The notes below the pieces were generated by a model that saw only the letters and a list, made by a program, of their open reading frames with translations, made no database searches and was not told the DNA's origin. Positions 8,396 to 17,392 of a stretch of DNA of 42,038 bases are shown piece after piece. The position numbers and the translations under genes were made by a program. The stretch comes from Microbacteriaceae bacterium (GTDB lineage Bacteria > Actinomycetota > Actinomycetes > Actinomycetales > Microbacteriaceae), in the NCBI GenBank assembly GCA_014377425.1, contig JACMPQ010000044.1, positions 1 through 42,038 on the forward strand. Reading direction: 5' to 3'. Each line of letters begins with the position of its first letter. The first letter of the stretch is position 1.

Positions 8396-8863
8396 CTAGC
8401 CGAGGCGCTTCGCGATGAGGGCGAGGGCAAGCAGGTAGGAATCGAAGCCGAAACCCGCGATAACACCGGTCGCTACCGCCGAAATGACGCTCGTGTGACG
8501 AAACTCCTCGCGGGCGTGTGGGTTGGAAAGGTGCACCTCGACGAGCAGCATTCCGGCCTGCGTGAGCATTGCCGCGGCATCCCGCAGCGCGTAGGAATAG
8601 TGGGTGAACGCCGCCGGGTTCAAAATCACCGGGGTGCGGGAATCTATGGCGTCGTGCAGCCAGCCGATCAGCTCGCCCTCGTCGTTGGTCTGGCGCAGAT
8701 CAATCCGCACGCCGGGCAGCTCCTCGGCGGTGAGCGCGACCCGCAGGTCTTCGAGGCTGCCGTTGCCATAGACATCCGGATCCCGCGTTCCGAGGCGGTT
8801 GAGGTTGGGTCCGTTGAGTACGAGCACGGTGGTGGGCGTCGTTGCGTCCAAGGGTGCGGTCAT
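8396..8863 (-). CDS. aroQ: 3-dehydroquinate dehydratase, type II
   Basis: The 155-residue enzyme converts 3-dehydroquinate to 3-dehydroshikimate, the third shikimate-pathway step. The type II signature VLNGPNLNRLGTRDPDVYG is present: the flexible lid arginine follows LNRLGT and the tyrosine in DVYG is the catalytic base. ILNPAAFTHYSYALRDA and EVHLSNPHAREEFRH supply the remaining active-site residues. The frame is open to 8908, but the upstream codons come from a tandem repeat, so ATG 8863 is preferred even though its ribosome site is weak. It follows aroB on the same strand after a 110-base gap containing the repeat. Confidence 0.94.
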   Translation of the reverse strand: MTAPLDATTPTTVLVLNGPNLNRLGTRDPDVYGNGSLEDLRVALTAEELPGVRIDLRQTNDEGELIGWLHDAIDSRTPVILNPAAFTHYSYALRDAAAMLTQAGMLLVEVHLSNPHAREEFRHTSVISAVATGVIAGFGFDSYLLALALIAKRLG

Positions 8864-8879
8864 TGCCCCGAGCTTAGTG

Positions 8880-8956
8880 CTCAGCCAGCCCTGATGATCA
8901 GCCAGCACCGAGGCTCAGCCAGCCCTGATGATCAGCCAGCACCGATGCTCAGCCGG
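8880..8956. repeat. 34-bp tandem repeat between aroB and aroQ
   Basis: Two copies lie head to tail at 8880-8913 and 8914-8947, differing at one base (8912 G versus 8946 T). The first seven to eight bases of a third copy follow at 8948. Each unit contains CAGCCAGCC and TGATGATCAGCC. The array lies in the leader of aroQ. Confidence 0.9.
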
Positions 8957-8973
8957 CTTGGGCGTTTGTCGGG

Positions 8974-10050
8974 CTAGACGCCGATCTCCTGGTACGCGGC
9001 AAAGAGCAGGCTCTTATCCGGCCCGGTGAGAACGGTGGGCTTGGCCACATCATCCAGCACGATAAAGCGCAGCATGCTGCCGCGGGCCTTCTTGTCGCGC
9101 TGCATGGCGCTCAGCAGGGTGTTCCAGCGTCCGACCGGGTAGTCGATCGGCAATTGCAGCGAGGTGAGGATGCTGCGGTGCCGGTCCACCACACTGTCGC
9201 TGAGGCGACCGGTCAACCGGCCCAACTCGGCGGCGTAGACCATGCCGATGGCGACGGCCGCGCCGTGCCGCCACTGAAACCGCTCGGCGTACTCTATGGC
9301 ATGGCCCAGAGTGTGCCCGTAGTTGAGAATCTCGCGCAGCCCCTGCTCGGTGAAGTCTTCGCCCACCACCCGCGCCTTGACCCCGATGGAAAGTTCAACC
9401 AGTCGCCGAAATTCGCCACTGGTGGTGTCGGTGGCTCTGTCAACACCGGTTTCGATGATGCTGAGAATTTCTGGCTCGGCAATGAACCCGCACTTCACGA
9501 CCTCACCGAAGCCCGCCAAAATTTCCATCTGGCTGAGCCCGATCAGGGTGTCAAGATCGACAAACACCGCGGTGGGGGCGTAAAACGCACCGACCAGATT
9601 CTTGCCCTCGGCGGTGTTTATGCCGGTCTTGCCGCCGATCGAGGCATCCACCATTCCGAGAAGGGTGGTCGGCACCTGAATGAGCTTCACTCCACGCAGC
9701 CAGGTGGCGGCAACGAAGCCGGCAAGATCGGTTACCGAACCACCGCCGAAGCCGATCACGGCATCCGAGCGGGTGAAGTCGCTCTGGCCCATCACTCCCC
9801 AGCAGAAAGCCGCCACCTCGACGCGCTTACCGGCCTCGGCATCCGGAATCTCAGCCAGAAGCACCTCGTAGCGATCGGCCAGGCTTTCGCGCAGTTTGGC
9901 GGCCTTGGCCCCGAGGGTTGCCGGGTGCACGATGAGCACCTTGGCCACATTCGCGCCGAGCTGATCGCCGATGCCAGCCAGAATGTCGCGCCCGATGATG
10001 ACGTCATAGGGCACCGTGCCGCTCACGGTGATGGTGCTTGAACCGGTCAT
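8974..10050 (-). CDS. aroB: 3-dehydroquinate synthase
   Basis: The 358-residue NAD- and metal-dependent enzyme cyclises DAHP to 3-dehydroquinate, the second step of the shikimate pathway. The glycine-rich GFGGGSVTDLAGFVAATWLRG binds NAD. GFGEVVKCG and LNYGHTLGHAIEY carry the conserved lysine, glutamate and metal-binding histidines. MVDASIGGKTGIN is also diagnostic. ATG 10050 overlaps the aroK stop by four bases. The length is typical and the active site looks complete. Confidence 0.97.
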   Translation of the reverse strand: MTGSSTITVSGTVPYDVIIGRDILAGIGDQLGANVAKVLIVHPATLGAKAAKLRESLADRYEVLLAEIPDAEAGKRVEVAAFCWGVMGQSDFTRSDAVIGFGGGSVTDLAGFVAATWLRGVKLIQVPTTLLGMVDASIGGKTGINTAEGKNLVGAFYAPTAVFVDLDTLIGLSQMEILAGFGEVVKCGFIAEPEILSIIETGVDRATDTTSGEFRRLVELSIGVKARVVGEDFTEQGLREILNYGHTLGHAIEYAERFQWRHGAAVAIGMVYAAELGRLTGRLSDSVVDRHRSILTSLQLPIDYPVGRWNTLLSAMQRDKKARGSMLRFIVLDDVAKPTVLTGPDKSLLFAAYQEIGV

Positions 10051-10625
10051 TGTGTCACTCCTGAGTGGTCCAGCGGTGATGGGTGAGGCAGTTGCAGGGC
10101 CAGCGACGGGTTTTGCTCCCGAACCCAGTGGGCGATTTCGGTGGCGATCTGATCAATCGGGCGCACCGAGGTGTCCCAACTGCGAGACGCCAACCGTTCA
10201 TAAATTTCGCGTCGGTCGTCGACGAGCTTTTGCCAGGCATCAATTCCGGCGTCTTTCAACAGCGGTCGCTTCTCACCGATTCGGGCGGCCACCGCCTCGG
10301 CGGATACCGTCATGAGCACGACCGGCAGAGAGGCGAGATCGCGCTGGGTCGCGGGGTTTAGCACCGCTCCCCCGCCGAGGGAAAGCACCGCCCGCTCCTG
10401 AATCGCTCGGGCCACCTCGGAACGTTCGAGACCGCGAAAATATGACTCGCCGTGCTCGCTAAAAATATCCGCGATGGCACCGTGGACCTTCACGATTCGG
10501 CGATCCGTGTCGATAAACGGCACCGCCAAGAGTCGGCCGATTCGCTTTCCGACACGGGTCTTTCCCGCCCCAGGTGCCCCAATGATGACAACCAGGGGAT
10601 GCCCGGGTACTACCGGCTCAGGCAT
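10047..10625 (-). CDS. aroK: Shikimate kinase
   Basis: The 192-residue P-loop kinase phosphorylates shikimate at O3 using ATP. The Walker A motif [11 protein letters not shown] lies at about residues 16-26. FIDTDRRI supplies the metal- and shikimate-contacting aspartates, and LSLGGGAVL is the substrate-binding GGG loop. The lid region follows ([12 protein letters not shown]). The gene overlaps aroC by eight bases at its start and aroB by four at its end, consistent with tight coupling. The C-terminus is slightly longer than in compact shikimate kinases. Confidence 0.95.
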   Translation of the reverse strand: MPEPVVPGHPLVVIIGAPGAGKTRVGKRIGRLLAVPFIDTDRRIVKVHGAIADIFSEHGESYFRGLERSEVARAIQERAVLSLGGGAVLNPATQRDLASLPVVLMTVSAEAVAARIGEKRPLLKDAGIDAWQKLVDDRREIYERLASRSWDTSVRPIDQIATEIAHWVREQNPSLALQLPHPSPLDHSGVTQ

Positions 10626-11826
10626 TCGGGTCGCTTGAGGCGGCGGTGATCAAGGCGTCCGGAATGGCCTCGAGGTAGCCCCGCAGGTTGCGCTGGGTCT
10701 CCCCAATCGAATCGCCGCCGAACTTCTCCAGCATGGAATTGGCCAGCACGAGCGCCACCATAGCCTCGGCGACAACCCCTGCCGCGGGAACGGCACACAC
10801 GTCGCTGCGCTGGTGATGCGCCTCCGCGGCGGTACCGGTGGCGACATCCACCGTGCGAAGCGCGTGCGGAATTGTGGCGATCGGTTTCATGGCGGCGCTG
10901 ACGCGCAGCACGGTTCCGGTACTCATGCCGCCCTCGGTGCCGCCCGCTTTATCGCTCAGTCGGGTGATGCCGTCATCGCCAATCACGAGCTCGTCGTGGG
11001 CCTGAGAGCCGCGGCGGCTGGCGGTGAGAAAACCGTCGCCGACCTCGACCCCCTTGATTGCTTGAATGCCCATGAGCGCCCCGGCCAGTTGTGAATCTAG
11101 GCGACGATCCCAGTGGGTGTAGGAGCCGAGCCCCGGCGGCAGCCCGTAGGCGAGCACCTCCACCACGCCACCGAGGGTGTCGCCGTCTTCGTGAGCACGA
11201 TCGACCTCCCCGACCATGAGGGCGGAGGTTGCGGGGTCAAAACAGCGCAGCAGGTCGGCGTCTAGGGCGTCGACATCCGTGGATCCGGGAAGGGGGCTGC
11301 CCTCCGGCACCCGCACACTGCCGATCGAAAGCGTGTGGCTCACCAGGTGCACGCCGAGCTCGCCCAGGAATGCGCGAGCCACTGCCCCGAGGGCAACGCG
11401 GGCGGCCGTTTCGCGGGCACTGGCCCGTTCGAGAACATTGCGGGCCTCGGCAAAGTCGTATTTCTGCATGCCGACCAAGTCGGCGTGTCCCGGCCGGGGG
11501 CGGGTGAGAGCTGCGCCGCGACCAGCGGGCAACGTGTCTAGATCCACCGGCGACGCGCTCATGACGGCGGTCCAGCGCGGCCACTCGGTGTTTCCAATGC
11601 GCAGCGCAATCGGGCTACCCATGCTCAGTCCGAAGCGAATACCGCCCGAGACGTCGAGCTGGTCTTCCTCAAATTTCATTCGGGCGCCCCGGCCGTAGCC
11701 GAGCTTGCGGCGGGCCAAATCCGCGCGAATTTGTTCGAGCGAAATCGGGACTCCAGCCGGGAGTCCCTCCAGAACCGCCACGAGTTCTGGGCCGTGCGAT
11801 TCTCCTGCGGTCAACCAACGAAGCAT
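10618..11826 (-). CDS. aroC: Chorismate synthase
   Basis: The 402-residue enzyme uses reduced FMN to convert EPSP to chorismate, the last step of the common aromatic pathway. The N-terminal signature is [40 protein letters not shown] and [20 protein letters not shown] follow in the expected order. ATG 11826 is chosen because AAGGA lies about eight bases upstream and it matches the family start; the frame extends 11 codons further without support. The order aroE-aroC-aroK-aroB places four pathway enzymes in one unit. A 13-base homopolymer lies 38 bases upstream. Confidence 0.96.
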   Translation of the reverse strand: MLRWLTAGESHGPELVAVLEGLPAGVPISLEQIRADLARRKLGYGRGARMKFEEDQLDVSGGIRFGLSMGSPIALRIGNTEWPRWTAVMSASPVDLDTLPAGRGAALTRPRPGHADLVGMQKYDFAEARNVLERASARETAARVALGAVARAFLGELGVHLVSHTLSIGSVRVPEGSPLPGSTDVDALDADLLRCFDPATSALMVGEVDRAHEDGDTLGGVVEVLAYGLPPGLGSYTHWDRRLDSQLAGALMGIQAIKGVEVGDGFLTASRRGSQAHDELVIGDDGITRLSDKAGGTEGGMSTGTVLRVSAAMKPIATIPHALRTVDVATGTAAEAHHQRSDVCAVPAAGVVAEAMVALVLANSMLEKFGGDSIGETQRNLRGYLEAIPDALITAASSDPNA

Positions 11827-11864
11827 ATAAAGAATCCTTCCACAGCCACGCTGGGCCAAAGTTC

Positions 11865-11877
11865 GGGGGGGGGGGGG
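11865..11877. repeat. Poly-G (G13) tract upstream of aroC
   Basis: Thirteen consecutive G on the plus strand (C on the transcribed strand) lie in the 133-base aroE-aroC gap. Tracts of this length are prone to slippage. Confidence 0.9.
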
Positions 11878-11916
11878 AGAAGTAGTGACATGAGAAATGC
11901 GCCTGGGTGCAGATGA

Positions 11917-11948
11917 ACTTTAGTGAAAACGCACTTTAGTGGGAACGC
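11917..11948. repeat. 16-bp tandem duplication after aroE
   Basis: ACTTTAGTGAAAACGC at 11917-11932 is followed directly by ACTTTAGTGGGAACGC at 11933-11948, with two mismatches. It lies 11 bases past the aroE stop. Confidence 0.85.
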
Positions 11949-11959
11949 ACCGACTGGCC

Positions 11960-12790
11960 CTACGAGAGGGCGGCGCGCATAGCGGCCAGCACCGCGGCCT
12001 CGTTGGGGAGTTCAGCGTCGGCAAAACCCGCAGCGAAAATGCGCACCTGTCCGAGTGCCTGATACAGCAGCATGTCTCGTCCGCCCACCACCGTTGCGCC
12101 GGCGGCGAGAAAACGTGCGCCGAGCGGCGTGGGCCAGGGGTCGTAGACCACGTCAAAGAAGGTAGCGCCCTGCAACACCTCGTCGCTCAATTCGAGGTCA
12201 ATTTCCGCGCCGCCGGGAAGCGTGCTCACGATCAGGTCGGGCTCGGCCTCGAGCCAGTCCCGCGGTGCAAAACCGGTGAGCCGCACGATGAGACCGAGCG
12301 TCTCGGCCAAATCGTGGATGGCTCGCGCACGCTCCAGCGACCGGCTCACAATGTGCACGTGGGTTGCCCCGAGGCTGGCCACGGCAACCAAAACCGACGC
12401 CGCGGTGGCCCCCGCCCCAACGAGGCGCACCGAGGTCACGAATCGAATGCCCTTTTCGGCAAGGGCGCGCACCACTCCGTAAACATCCGTGTTGAAACCG
12501 TGCAATCCGGCGGTCGTGAACAGCACCGTGTTTGCCGAACCGGTGAGTTCGACGAGCGGGTCGCGCACCGACAGCCGCGAAACGATGTCACGTTTCAATG
12601 GCATGGTGAGCGACAGCCCACGCCAATCACTCCCGCAGCCTTCCAGAAATTCGCCCAGCCCGGCCTGCGGCACATCAACGGCCGAGTAATTCCAGTCCAG
12701 GCCCAGGGCCGCGTAGGCAACGGCGTGCAGCGCCGGAGACTGGGAGTGCTGAATGGGCGAACCGAGCACCGCAAGGCGGTTAGCGGTCAT
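11960..12790 (-). CDS. aroE: Shikimate dehydrogenase
   Basis: The 276-residue enzyme reduces 3-dehydroshikimate to shikimate with NADPH. The substrate-binding N-terminal domain begins LAVLGSPIQHSQSPALH and contains LTMPLKRDIV, whose lysine is catalytic, and FNTDVYGV. The Rossmann half starts LVGAGATAASVLVAVASLGA, where the usual GxGGxxxA motif reads GAGATAAS. That small deviation and the general character leave room for a shikimate-dehydrogenase-like paralogue, but the operon context favours aroE. ATG 12790 overlaps the mltG stop by four bases; codons upstream to 12829 are not supported. Confidence 0.93.
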   Translation of the reverse strand: MTANRLAVLGSPIQHSQSPALHAVAYAALGLDWNYSAVDVPQAGLGEFLEGCGSDWRGLSLTMPLKRDIVSRLSVRDPLVELTGSANTVLFTTAGLHGFNTDVYGVVRALAEKGIRFVTSVRLVGAGATAASVLVAVASLGATHVHIVSRSLERARAIHDLAETLGLIVRLTGFAPRDWLEAEPDLIVSTLPGGAEIDLELSDEVLQGATFFDVVYDPWPTPLGARFLAAGATVVGGRDMLLYQALGQVRIFAAGFADAELPNEAAVLAAMRAALS

Positions 12791-14148
12791 TTGTCGAATC
12801 CGGGATGATCGCGCAGCCACTGTTGCCACACCTTCACGGCGGTGTCGTGCTCAGCCCCGGTCGCCGAGAAGGTTGTTTCGCCGGTCGAGCCGTTGATGAG
12901 CACAAAGAAGAGCCAATTGCCGGGGGCCGGCTTCATCGTGGCCAAAATTGCATCTTCGCCGGGGTTTGAGATCGGTCCGATCGGTAACCCGGCGTTCGCG
13001 TAGGTGTTGTATTTGTTGGCGGGATTCGCGCGTTCGGCGTCGGTGGTGGCAATTTTCGAGCCGCCCGCGCCGTAACGCACCGTGGCATCCGATTGCAGTT
13101 TCATGCCCGCGTCGAGCCGGTTTTGCCACACCCGCGCAACTTTGTAGAAGTCGGCGGTGTTTCCGCCCTCCTTCTGGGTGAGGGCGGCGAGGGTAAGCAC
13201 CCGATGGCGGTCTGCGGGCACAACCCCGAGCGAATCCAGCCGGGCAAACATTTCATCGACCATGCGCTGCAGCATGGCGTGCGCGGTGGTACCCGGGTCA
13301 AAGGTGTACGTGGCGGGAAACAGGTATCCCTCAAGGCTGGGGGCCGTCGCCGGGAGCCCAAAACTGCGAAAATCGGCCGCAGCGGCGGTGAGTTGCTCGC
13401 CGGTCACCTTGGTCGAATCGCTGAAAGCAGCGAGTTTCTTGATCACACCGGCCACGGTGATTCCCTCGGGAAAGACCAGCTGGGTCGACACCTTGCTCGT
13501 TGGATCTTCGAGGGCACGGAGGGCTGCCGCCGCGCTCATCCCCTTATTTAGGGCGTAGCTTCCCGGGCTAAAAATCACGTTGGGGTTTTTCAACAGTAGC
13601 GAGTAGAACGCGCCGTACGTCTTTGTGACCCCGGCGGCCTGCAGGGTGTGAGCCACGTCTCCTCCCACCTGACCATTTTCAATATTGATGATCACGCGGC
13701 CACTGCCCGAGCCGATGAAATCGGTGGGTTCCTGCCAGCCGAGAAGGCTGCGGATGGGTTGTTCGAAACTAAAATAGACCGCAGCGGCTCCCCCGCTCAA
13801 CACCAGAATTGCAATCAATGTCACCACCAGACAGCCGAGTCGGCGACGCGGTGCGCGGCGGCCGTGACTCGGTTGGTGCGGGGTGGGAGTCAGCAGCGCG
13901 GCAAAGGGTTCGTCGTCACTGGGAGTCAGCGGCGCCATGTCCTGAATACTCGACGGAAAAGCCAGCCGCTCGGCATCCTCCGCAGCCAACCGATCGACGC
14001 CCTGCTGAGTCGCGGCACGCTCCTCCTGCAGCCGACGGATGCGACGTGAGGGCAGTTGTTGCACGCTGCGTTGGGGAGTCGTGTCTTGGTCAGGGTGGGT
14101 GAACGCGGTTGCCGCGAACATCCCATCCCCACTGAATTCATTCGCCAC
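12787..14148 (-). CDS. mltG: Endolytic transglycosylase MltG
   Basis: The 453-residue protein has about 105 cytoplasmic residues, one transmembrane helix (LGCLVVTLIAILVLSGGAAAVYF) and an extracellular YceG domain. MltG cleaves nascent glycan strands and sets peptidoglycan strand length. The LysM-like part (VAHTLQAAGVTKTYGAF) is followed by the catalytic region LAALTQKEGGNTADFYKVAR, where the glutamate of QKEGG is the expected acid. YNTYANAGLPIGPISNPG is the other family signature. GTG 14148 has AAGGAC upstream. It lies between ruvX and aroE, the standard actinobacterial context. Confidence 0.95.
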   Translation of the reverse strand: MANEFSGDGMFAATAFTHPDQDTTPQRSVQQLPSRRIRRLQEERAATQQGVDRLAAEDAERLAFPSSIQDMAPLTPSDDEPFAALLTPTPHQPSHGRRAPRRRLGCLVVTLIAILVLSGGAAAVYFSFEQPIRSLLGWQEPTDFIGSGSGRVIINIENGQVGGDVAHTLQAAGVTKTYGAFYSLLLKNPNVIFSPGSYALNKGMSAAAALRALEDPTSKVSTQLVFPEGITVAGVIKKLAAFSDSTKVTGEQLTAAAADFRSFGLPATAPSLEGYLFPATYTFDPGTTAHAMLQRMVDEMFARLDSLGVVPADRHRVLTLAALTQKEGGNTADFYKVARVWQNRLDAGMKLQSDATVRYGAGGSKIATTDAERANPANKYNTYANAGLPIGPISNPGEDAILATMKPAPGNWLFFVLINGSTGETTFSATGAEHDTAVKVWQQWLRDHPGFDK

Positions 14149-14151
14149 GTA

Positions 14152-14616
14152 TTAAAGTCCTTGGTTTCCGGTACGCACGAAGCTACCCGGGGCGTTTCCG
14201 CCGGACCGCTCGGCGTCGAGGGCGTGTTGCAAAATTATCACGGCGGCCACCTGATCGATGACGGCGCGGGAATTTTTGGTGGTGCGACCGGATGACCGCA
14301 GCGCCTGTTGGGCCGACACCGTCGACAGTCGCTCATCCACCATTCGCACGGGGAGCTGCACCAGGGCGGCGAGCCGCGCCGCGAATTCGCGGGCATCATC
14401 GGTCGACGCCGTGTCGGTACCCTTCAATGACAGCGGGAGCCCCACCACAATCTCGATCACCTCGTATTCGGTAACGAGAGCCTGGATTCGGTCTAGGTCG
14501 CCGAGCCCGCGCGGCACGGTTTCGATCGGCAGCGCCAGCATCCCGTGCAGGTCGCTGCGGGCCACCCCAATACGCACCTTGCCGACATCCACGCCGAGGC
14601 GCACTCCGGTTCGCAC
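14152..14616 (-). CDS. ruvX: Putative pre-16S rRNA nuclease / Holliday junction resolvase YqgF
   Basis: The 154-residue protein has an RNase H-like fold. It begins LGVDVGKVRIGVARSD, containing the first metal-binding aspartate. VVGLPLSLKGTD and MVDERLSTVSAQQALR carry further conserved acidic residues. In E. coli YqgF matures the 16S rRNA 5' end, and the family has also been proposed to resolve Holliday junctions. GTG 14616 is three bases from the alaS stop, and the mltG start is three bases from this gene's stop, so the three are coupled. Confidence 0.93.
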   Translation of the reverse strand: MRTGVRLGVDVGKVRIGVARSDLHGMLALPIETVPRGLGDLDRIQALVTEYEVIEIVVGLPLSLKGTDTASTDDAREFAARLAALVQLPVRMVDERLSTVSAQQALRSSGRTTKNSRAVIDQVAAVIILQHALDAERSGGNAPGSFVRTGNQGL

Positions 14617-14619
14617 CGG

Positions 14620-17274
14620 TTACCTCGGCAGCCCGTCGATTACCGCGTCAAGCGCGGCACCGATCGCGGTCACGTCGGCTCCACCACCCTGAGCAAGGTC
14701 GTCTTTGCCACCACCGCCGCCGCCGAGAACTCCGGCAGCAGTGCGGGCGAGCGTCCCAGCCTTCGCCCCGAGCGTGCGGGCGGCTTCGTTAGTGGCAACG
14801 ATCACGGCGGGTTTGCCCTGCACGATTGCGGCGAGGCTAACGACCGCGGCATCCGTGCCGAGTCGGGAGCGCACGGCGAGCACGAGTCCGCGCAGATCGT
14901 CAGAGCTGGGCAACTCACCGATTGTGGCGCGCACGATGGTCAGCGCACCGCGACGGGTGGCTGCCGCAATCAGTGCGGGCACCCGCTCGGCGAGTTTCGC
15001 GGCCTCGAACTCGGCGATCTTCTTCTCGGCGTTCTTTAGGTTCGCGACGAGTTCTGCGATGCGCTCAGGCAGTTGCTCGCGCGGGGTTTTCAAGCTTGAG
15101 GTGAGCTGGCCCACGAGTGCGCGCTCGGTGGTGAGATCGCGAAACGCCTCGATCCCCACAAGCGACTCGATCCGGCGATTGCTGGAGCCGACGGATGCCT
15201 CGCTCACGAGGTTGATCAGCCCGATCTCGGAACTGCGTCCCACGTGAATGCCGCCGCAGAGCTCACGGCTCCAGGCACCGTCGATGTCGACGACCCGTAC
15301 AGTATCGCCATACTTCTCGCCGAACAGGGCCATGGCACCGAGCGCTTTAGCCTCGTCGATCGGCATCACCCGGGTGACGACTTCAAAGTTTTGCCGAATC
15401 GCCGTGTTGGCGATATCTTCGATCTCGCTCTTGGTGGCGGCAGAGAGTGACTGGCTCCAGTTGTAGTCCAGCCGCATGTAGCCGGCGCGGTTATAAGAGC
15501 CGGCCTGGTGGGCATCGGAGCCGAGGGTCTGGCGCAGCGCCGCATGAATGAGGTGGGTGGCGGAGTGGGCCTGGGTTGCACCGCGACGGTTCTCGGCGTC
15601 GACAACGCTCGTGGCGGCATCCCCCACACCGACCTCCCCGCTGCGTACCTGAACGGTGTGGCTGATCAAGCCCCTCACCGGGCGCTGCACGTCAAGCACT
15701 TCTAAATCGAACCCGGTACCGACAATGCTGCCGGCGTCGGCTTCCTGGCCCCCAGATTCCGGGTAAAGTGCCGACTCCGCGAGGATCACCTCGGCGATCT
15801 CTCCTGCCACCGCCTTGCTGACGGAAAACCCGCCAACAATGAGGCCGAGCACGGTGGATTCGGTTTGCAGGGAGTCGTAGCCGGTGAAGACGGTCTCGCC
15901 CGCGGCGCGGAAGTCGCTGTACACCGAGAGGTCGGCGAGCATGGTCTTTTTGCTTTTGGCGTCGGCCTTGGCCATCGTGCGCTGCTCAAGCATGAGGGCG
16001 TCGAAGGCGGCACGGTCGACCGTGAGGCCGGCTTCGTTCGCCATTTCGAGGGTCAGGTCGATCGGAAAGCCGAAAGTGTCATGCAGCAAAAAAGCGGTGT
16101 CGCCGGCGAGCTGCGCGGATCCGGTCTTTTGCGTCTTGGTCACGGCCAGATCGAGGATGCTTGTGCCGCTGGCGAGGGTGCGCAGGAAGGTTTCTTCTTC
16201 AGCTACCGCGAGGCGTCCGATGCGGTCGTAGTCGGTGCCCACCTCCGGGTAGGCGAGCTTCATCGCATCGCGCGACGCAGGAAAGAGCTCGCTGAAGGTC
16301 GGGGCGTCAACGCCGAGCAAGCGCATCGAGCGCACGGTGCGGCGCAGGAGGCGACGCAGAATATAGCCGCGGCCCTCATTGGACGGGGTGACGCCATCGC
16401 TCATCAGCATTAGGGCGCTGCGCACGTGGTCGGCAACAACGCGCATGCGCACGTCGTCGTCGTGGTTGGCACCGTAGCGGCGACCGGAGAGTTCCGCTGC
16501 ACGATCGAGCACCGGGCGCACCTGATCAATTTCGTAAAGGTTCTCCACGCCCTGCTTCAAAAAGGCCACGCGCTCAAGACCCATGCCGGTGTCGATATTC
16601 TTCTTCGGCAGCTCGCCGAGAATCTCGAAATTCTTGCCCTGGCCCGCGCCACGCAGAAACTGCATAAAGACGAGGTTCCAGATCTCGATATAGCGGTCGT
16701 CGTCGGCGGCGGGGCCGCCCTCGCGACCGTAGGCGGGGCCGCGGTCGAAGAAGATCTCCGAGGAGGGCCCGGCGGGGCCCGGCTGGCCGGTAGACCAGTA
16801 GTTGCTGTCCATGCCGAGACGTTGAATGCGCTCATCCGGGAGTCTCGCAATCTTCTTCCAGAAGTTCACCGCCTCATCGTCGTCTTCGTAGACGGTGACC
16901 CAGAGGTCTTTCTCGGCAAAGCCCAGCCCGCCGTCACTCTCGCTCGTGGTCAAAAGCTCCCAGGCGTAGGCGATGGCCTGCTCCTTGAAGTAGTCGCCGA
17001 ACGAGAAGTTGCCGTTCATCTGGAAGAAGGTGCCGTGCCGGGTGGTCTTCCCGACCTCCTCGATGTCGAGGGTGCGGATGCACTTTTGCACGCTCGTCGC
17101 ACGTTTGTACGGCGCGGGCACGAGCCCGGTGAGATAGGGCACAAAGGGCACCATGCCGGCGACCGTGAACAGCAGCGTGGGGTCGTCGCTTACCAGCGAG
17201 GCCGACGGAACTACGGTGTGATCCCGGTCGGCGAAGAAGTCGAGCCAGCGGCGGCGGATGTCAGCGGTCTGCAT
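14620..17274 (-). CDS. alaS: Alanyl-tRNA synthetase
   Basis: The 884-residue class II synthetase charges tRNA-Ala. It begins with IRRRWLDFFADRDHTVVPSASLV and PYLTGLVPAPYKRATSVQKCIR, the aminoacylation core. The editing domain has HSATHLIHAAL and the zinc-site CGGIHVGRSSEIG, which hydrolyse Ser- and Gly-tRNA-Ala. The C-Ala region ends with GGGGGGKDDLAQGGG. Length and motifs are complete. The gene follows the small membrane-protein gene after a 104-base gap filled by a 17-bp periodic repeat. Confidence 0.97.
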   Translation of the reverse strand: MQTADIRRRWLDFFADRDHTVVPSASLVSDDPTLLFTVAGMVPFVPYLTGLVPAPYKRATSVQKCIRTLDIEEVGKTTRHGTFFQMNGNFSFGDYFKEQAIAYAWELLTTSESDGGLGFAEKDLWVTVYEDDDEAVNFWKKIARLPDERIQRLGMDSNYWSTGQPGPAGPSSEIFFDRGPAYGREGGPAADDDRYIEIWNLVFMQFLRGAGQGKNFEILGELPKKNIDTGMGLERVAFLKQGVENLYEIDQVRPVLDRAAELSGRRYGANHDDDVRMRVVADHVRSALMLMSDGVTPSNEGRGYILRRLLRRTVRSMRLLGVDAPTFSELFPASRDAMKLAYPEVGTDYDRIGRLAVAEEETFLRTLASGTSILDLAVTKTQKTGSAQLAGDTAFLLHDTFGFPIDLTLEMANEAGLTVDRAAFDALMLEQRTMAKADAKSKKTMLADLSVYSDFRAAGETVFTGYDSLQTESTVLGLIVGGFSVSKAVAGEIAEVILAESALYPESGGQEADAGSIVGTGFDLEVLDVQRPVRGLISHTVQVRSGEVGVGDAATSVVDAENRRGATQAHSATHLIHAALRQTLGSDAHQAGSYNRAGYMRLDYNWSQSLSAATKSEIEDIANTAIRQNFEVVTRVMPIDEAKALGAMALFGEKYGDTVRVVDIDGAWSRELCGGIHVGRSSEIGLINLVSEASVGSSNRRIESLVGIEAFRDLTTERALVGQLTSSLKTPREQLPERIAELVANLKNAEKKIAEFEAAKLAERVPALIAAATRRGALTIVRATIGELPSSDDLRGLVLAVRSRLGTDAAVVSLAAIVQGKPAVIVATNEAARTLGAKAGTLARTAAGVLGGGGGGKDDLAQGGGADVTAIGAALDAVIDGLPR

Positions 17275-17332
17275 GGTGTCCTGAAGCTAGAGCCGGGCAA
17301 TTAGCGCGCGGCGGGCGGTGGGAGTGGTTGCG

Positions 17333-17392
17333 CGGGTGGCGAAAATATACGGGTGGCGAGGTTGTGCGGGTAGCGAGGCTAGGCGGGTGACA
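17333..17392. repeat. 17-bp period tandem repeat upstream of alaS
   Basis: CGGGT recurs at 17333, 17350, 17367 and 17384, exactly 17 bases apart. The best-conserved part of the unit is CGGGTGGCGAGG. The last copy runs into the 3' end of the small membrane-protein gene, where it encodes its final residues. Confidence 0.85.

Noticed and set aside
11939-12808. 289-codon plus-strand frame opposite aroE
   Set aside because: It mirrors the aroE coding frame and lacks any domain. The aroE motifs on the other strand are clear.
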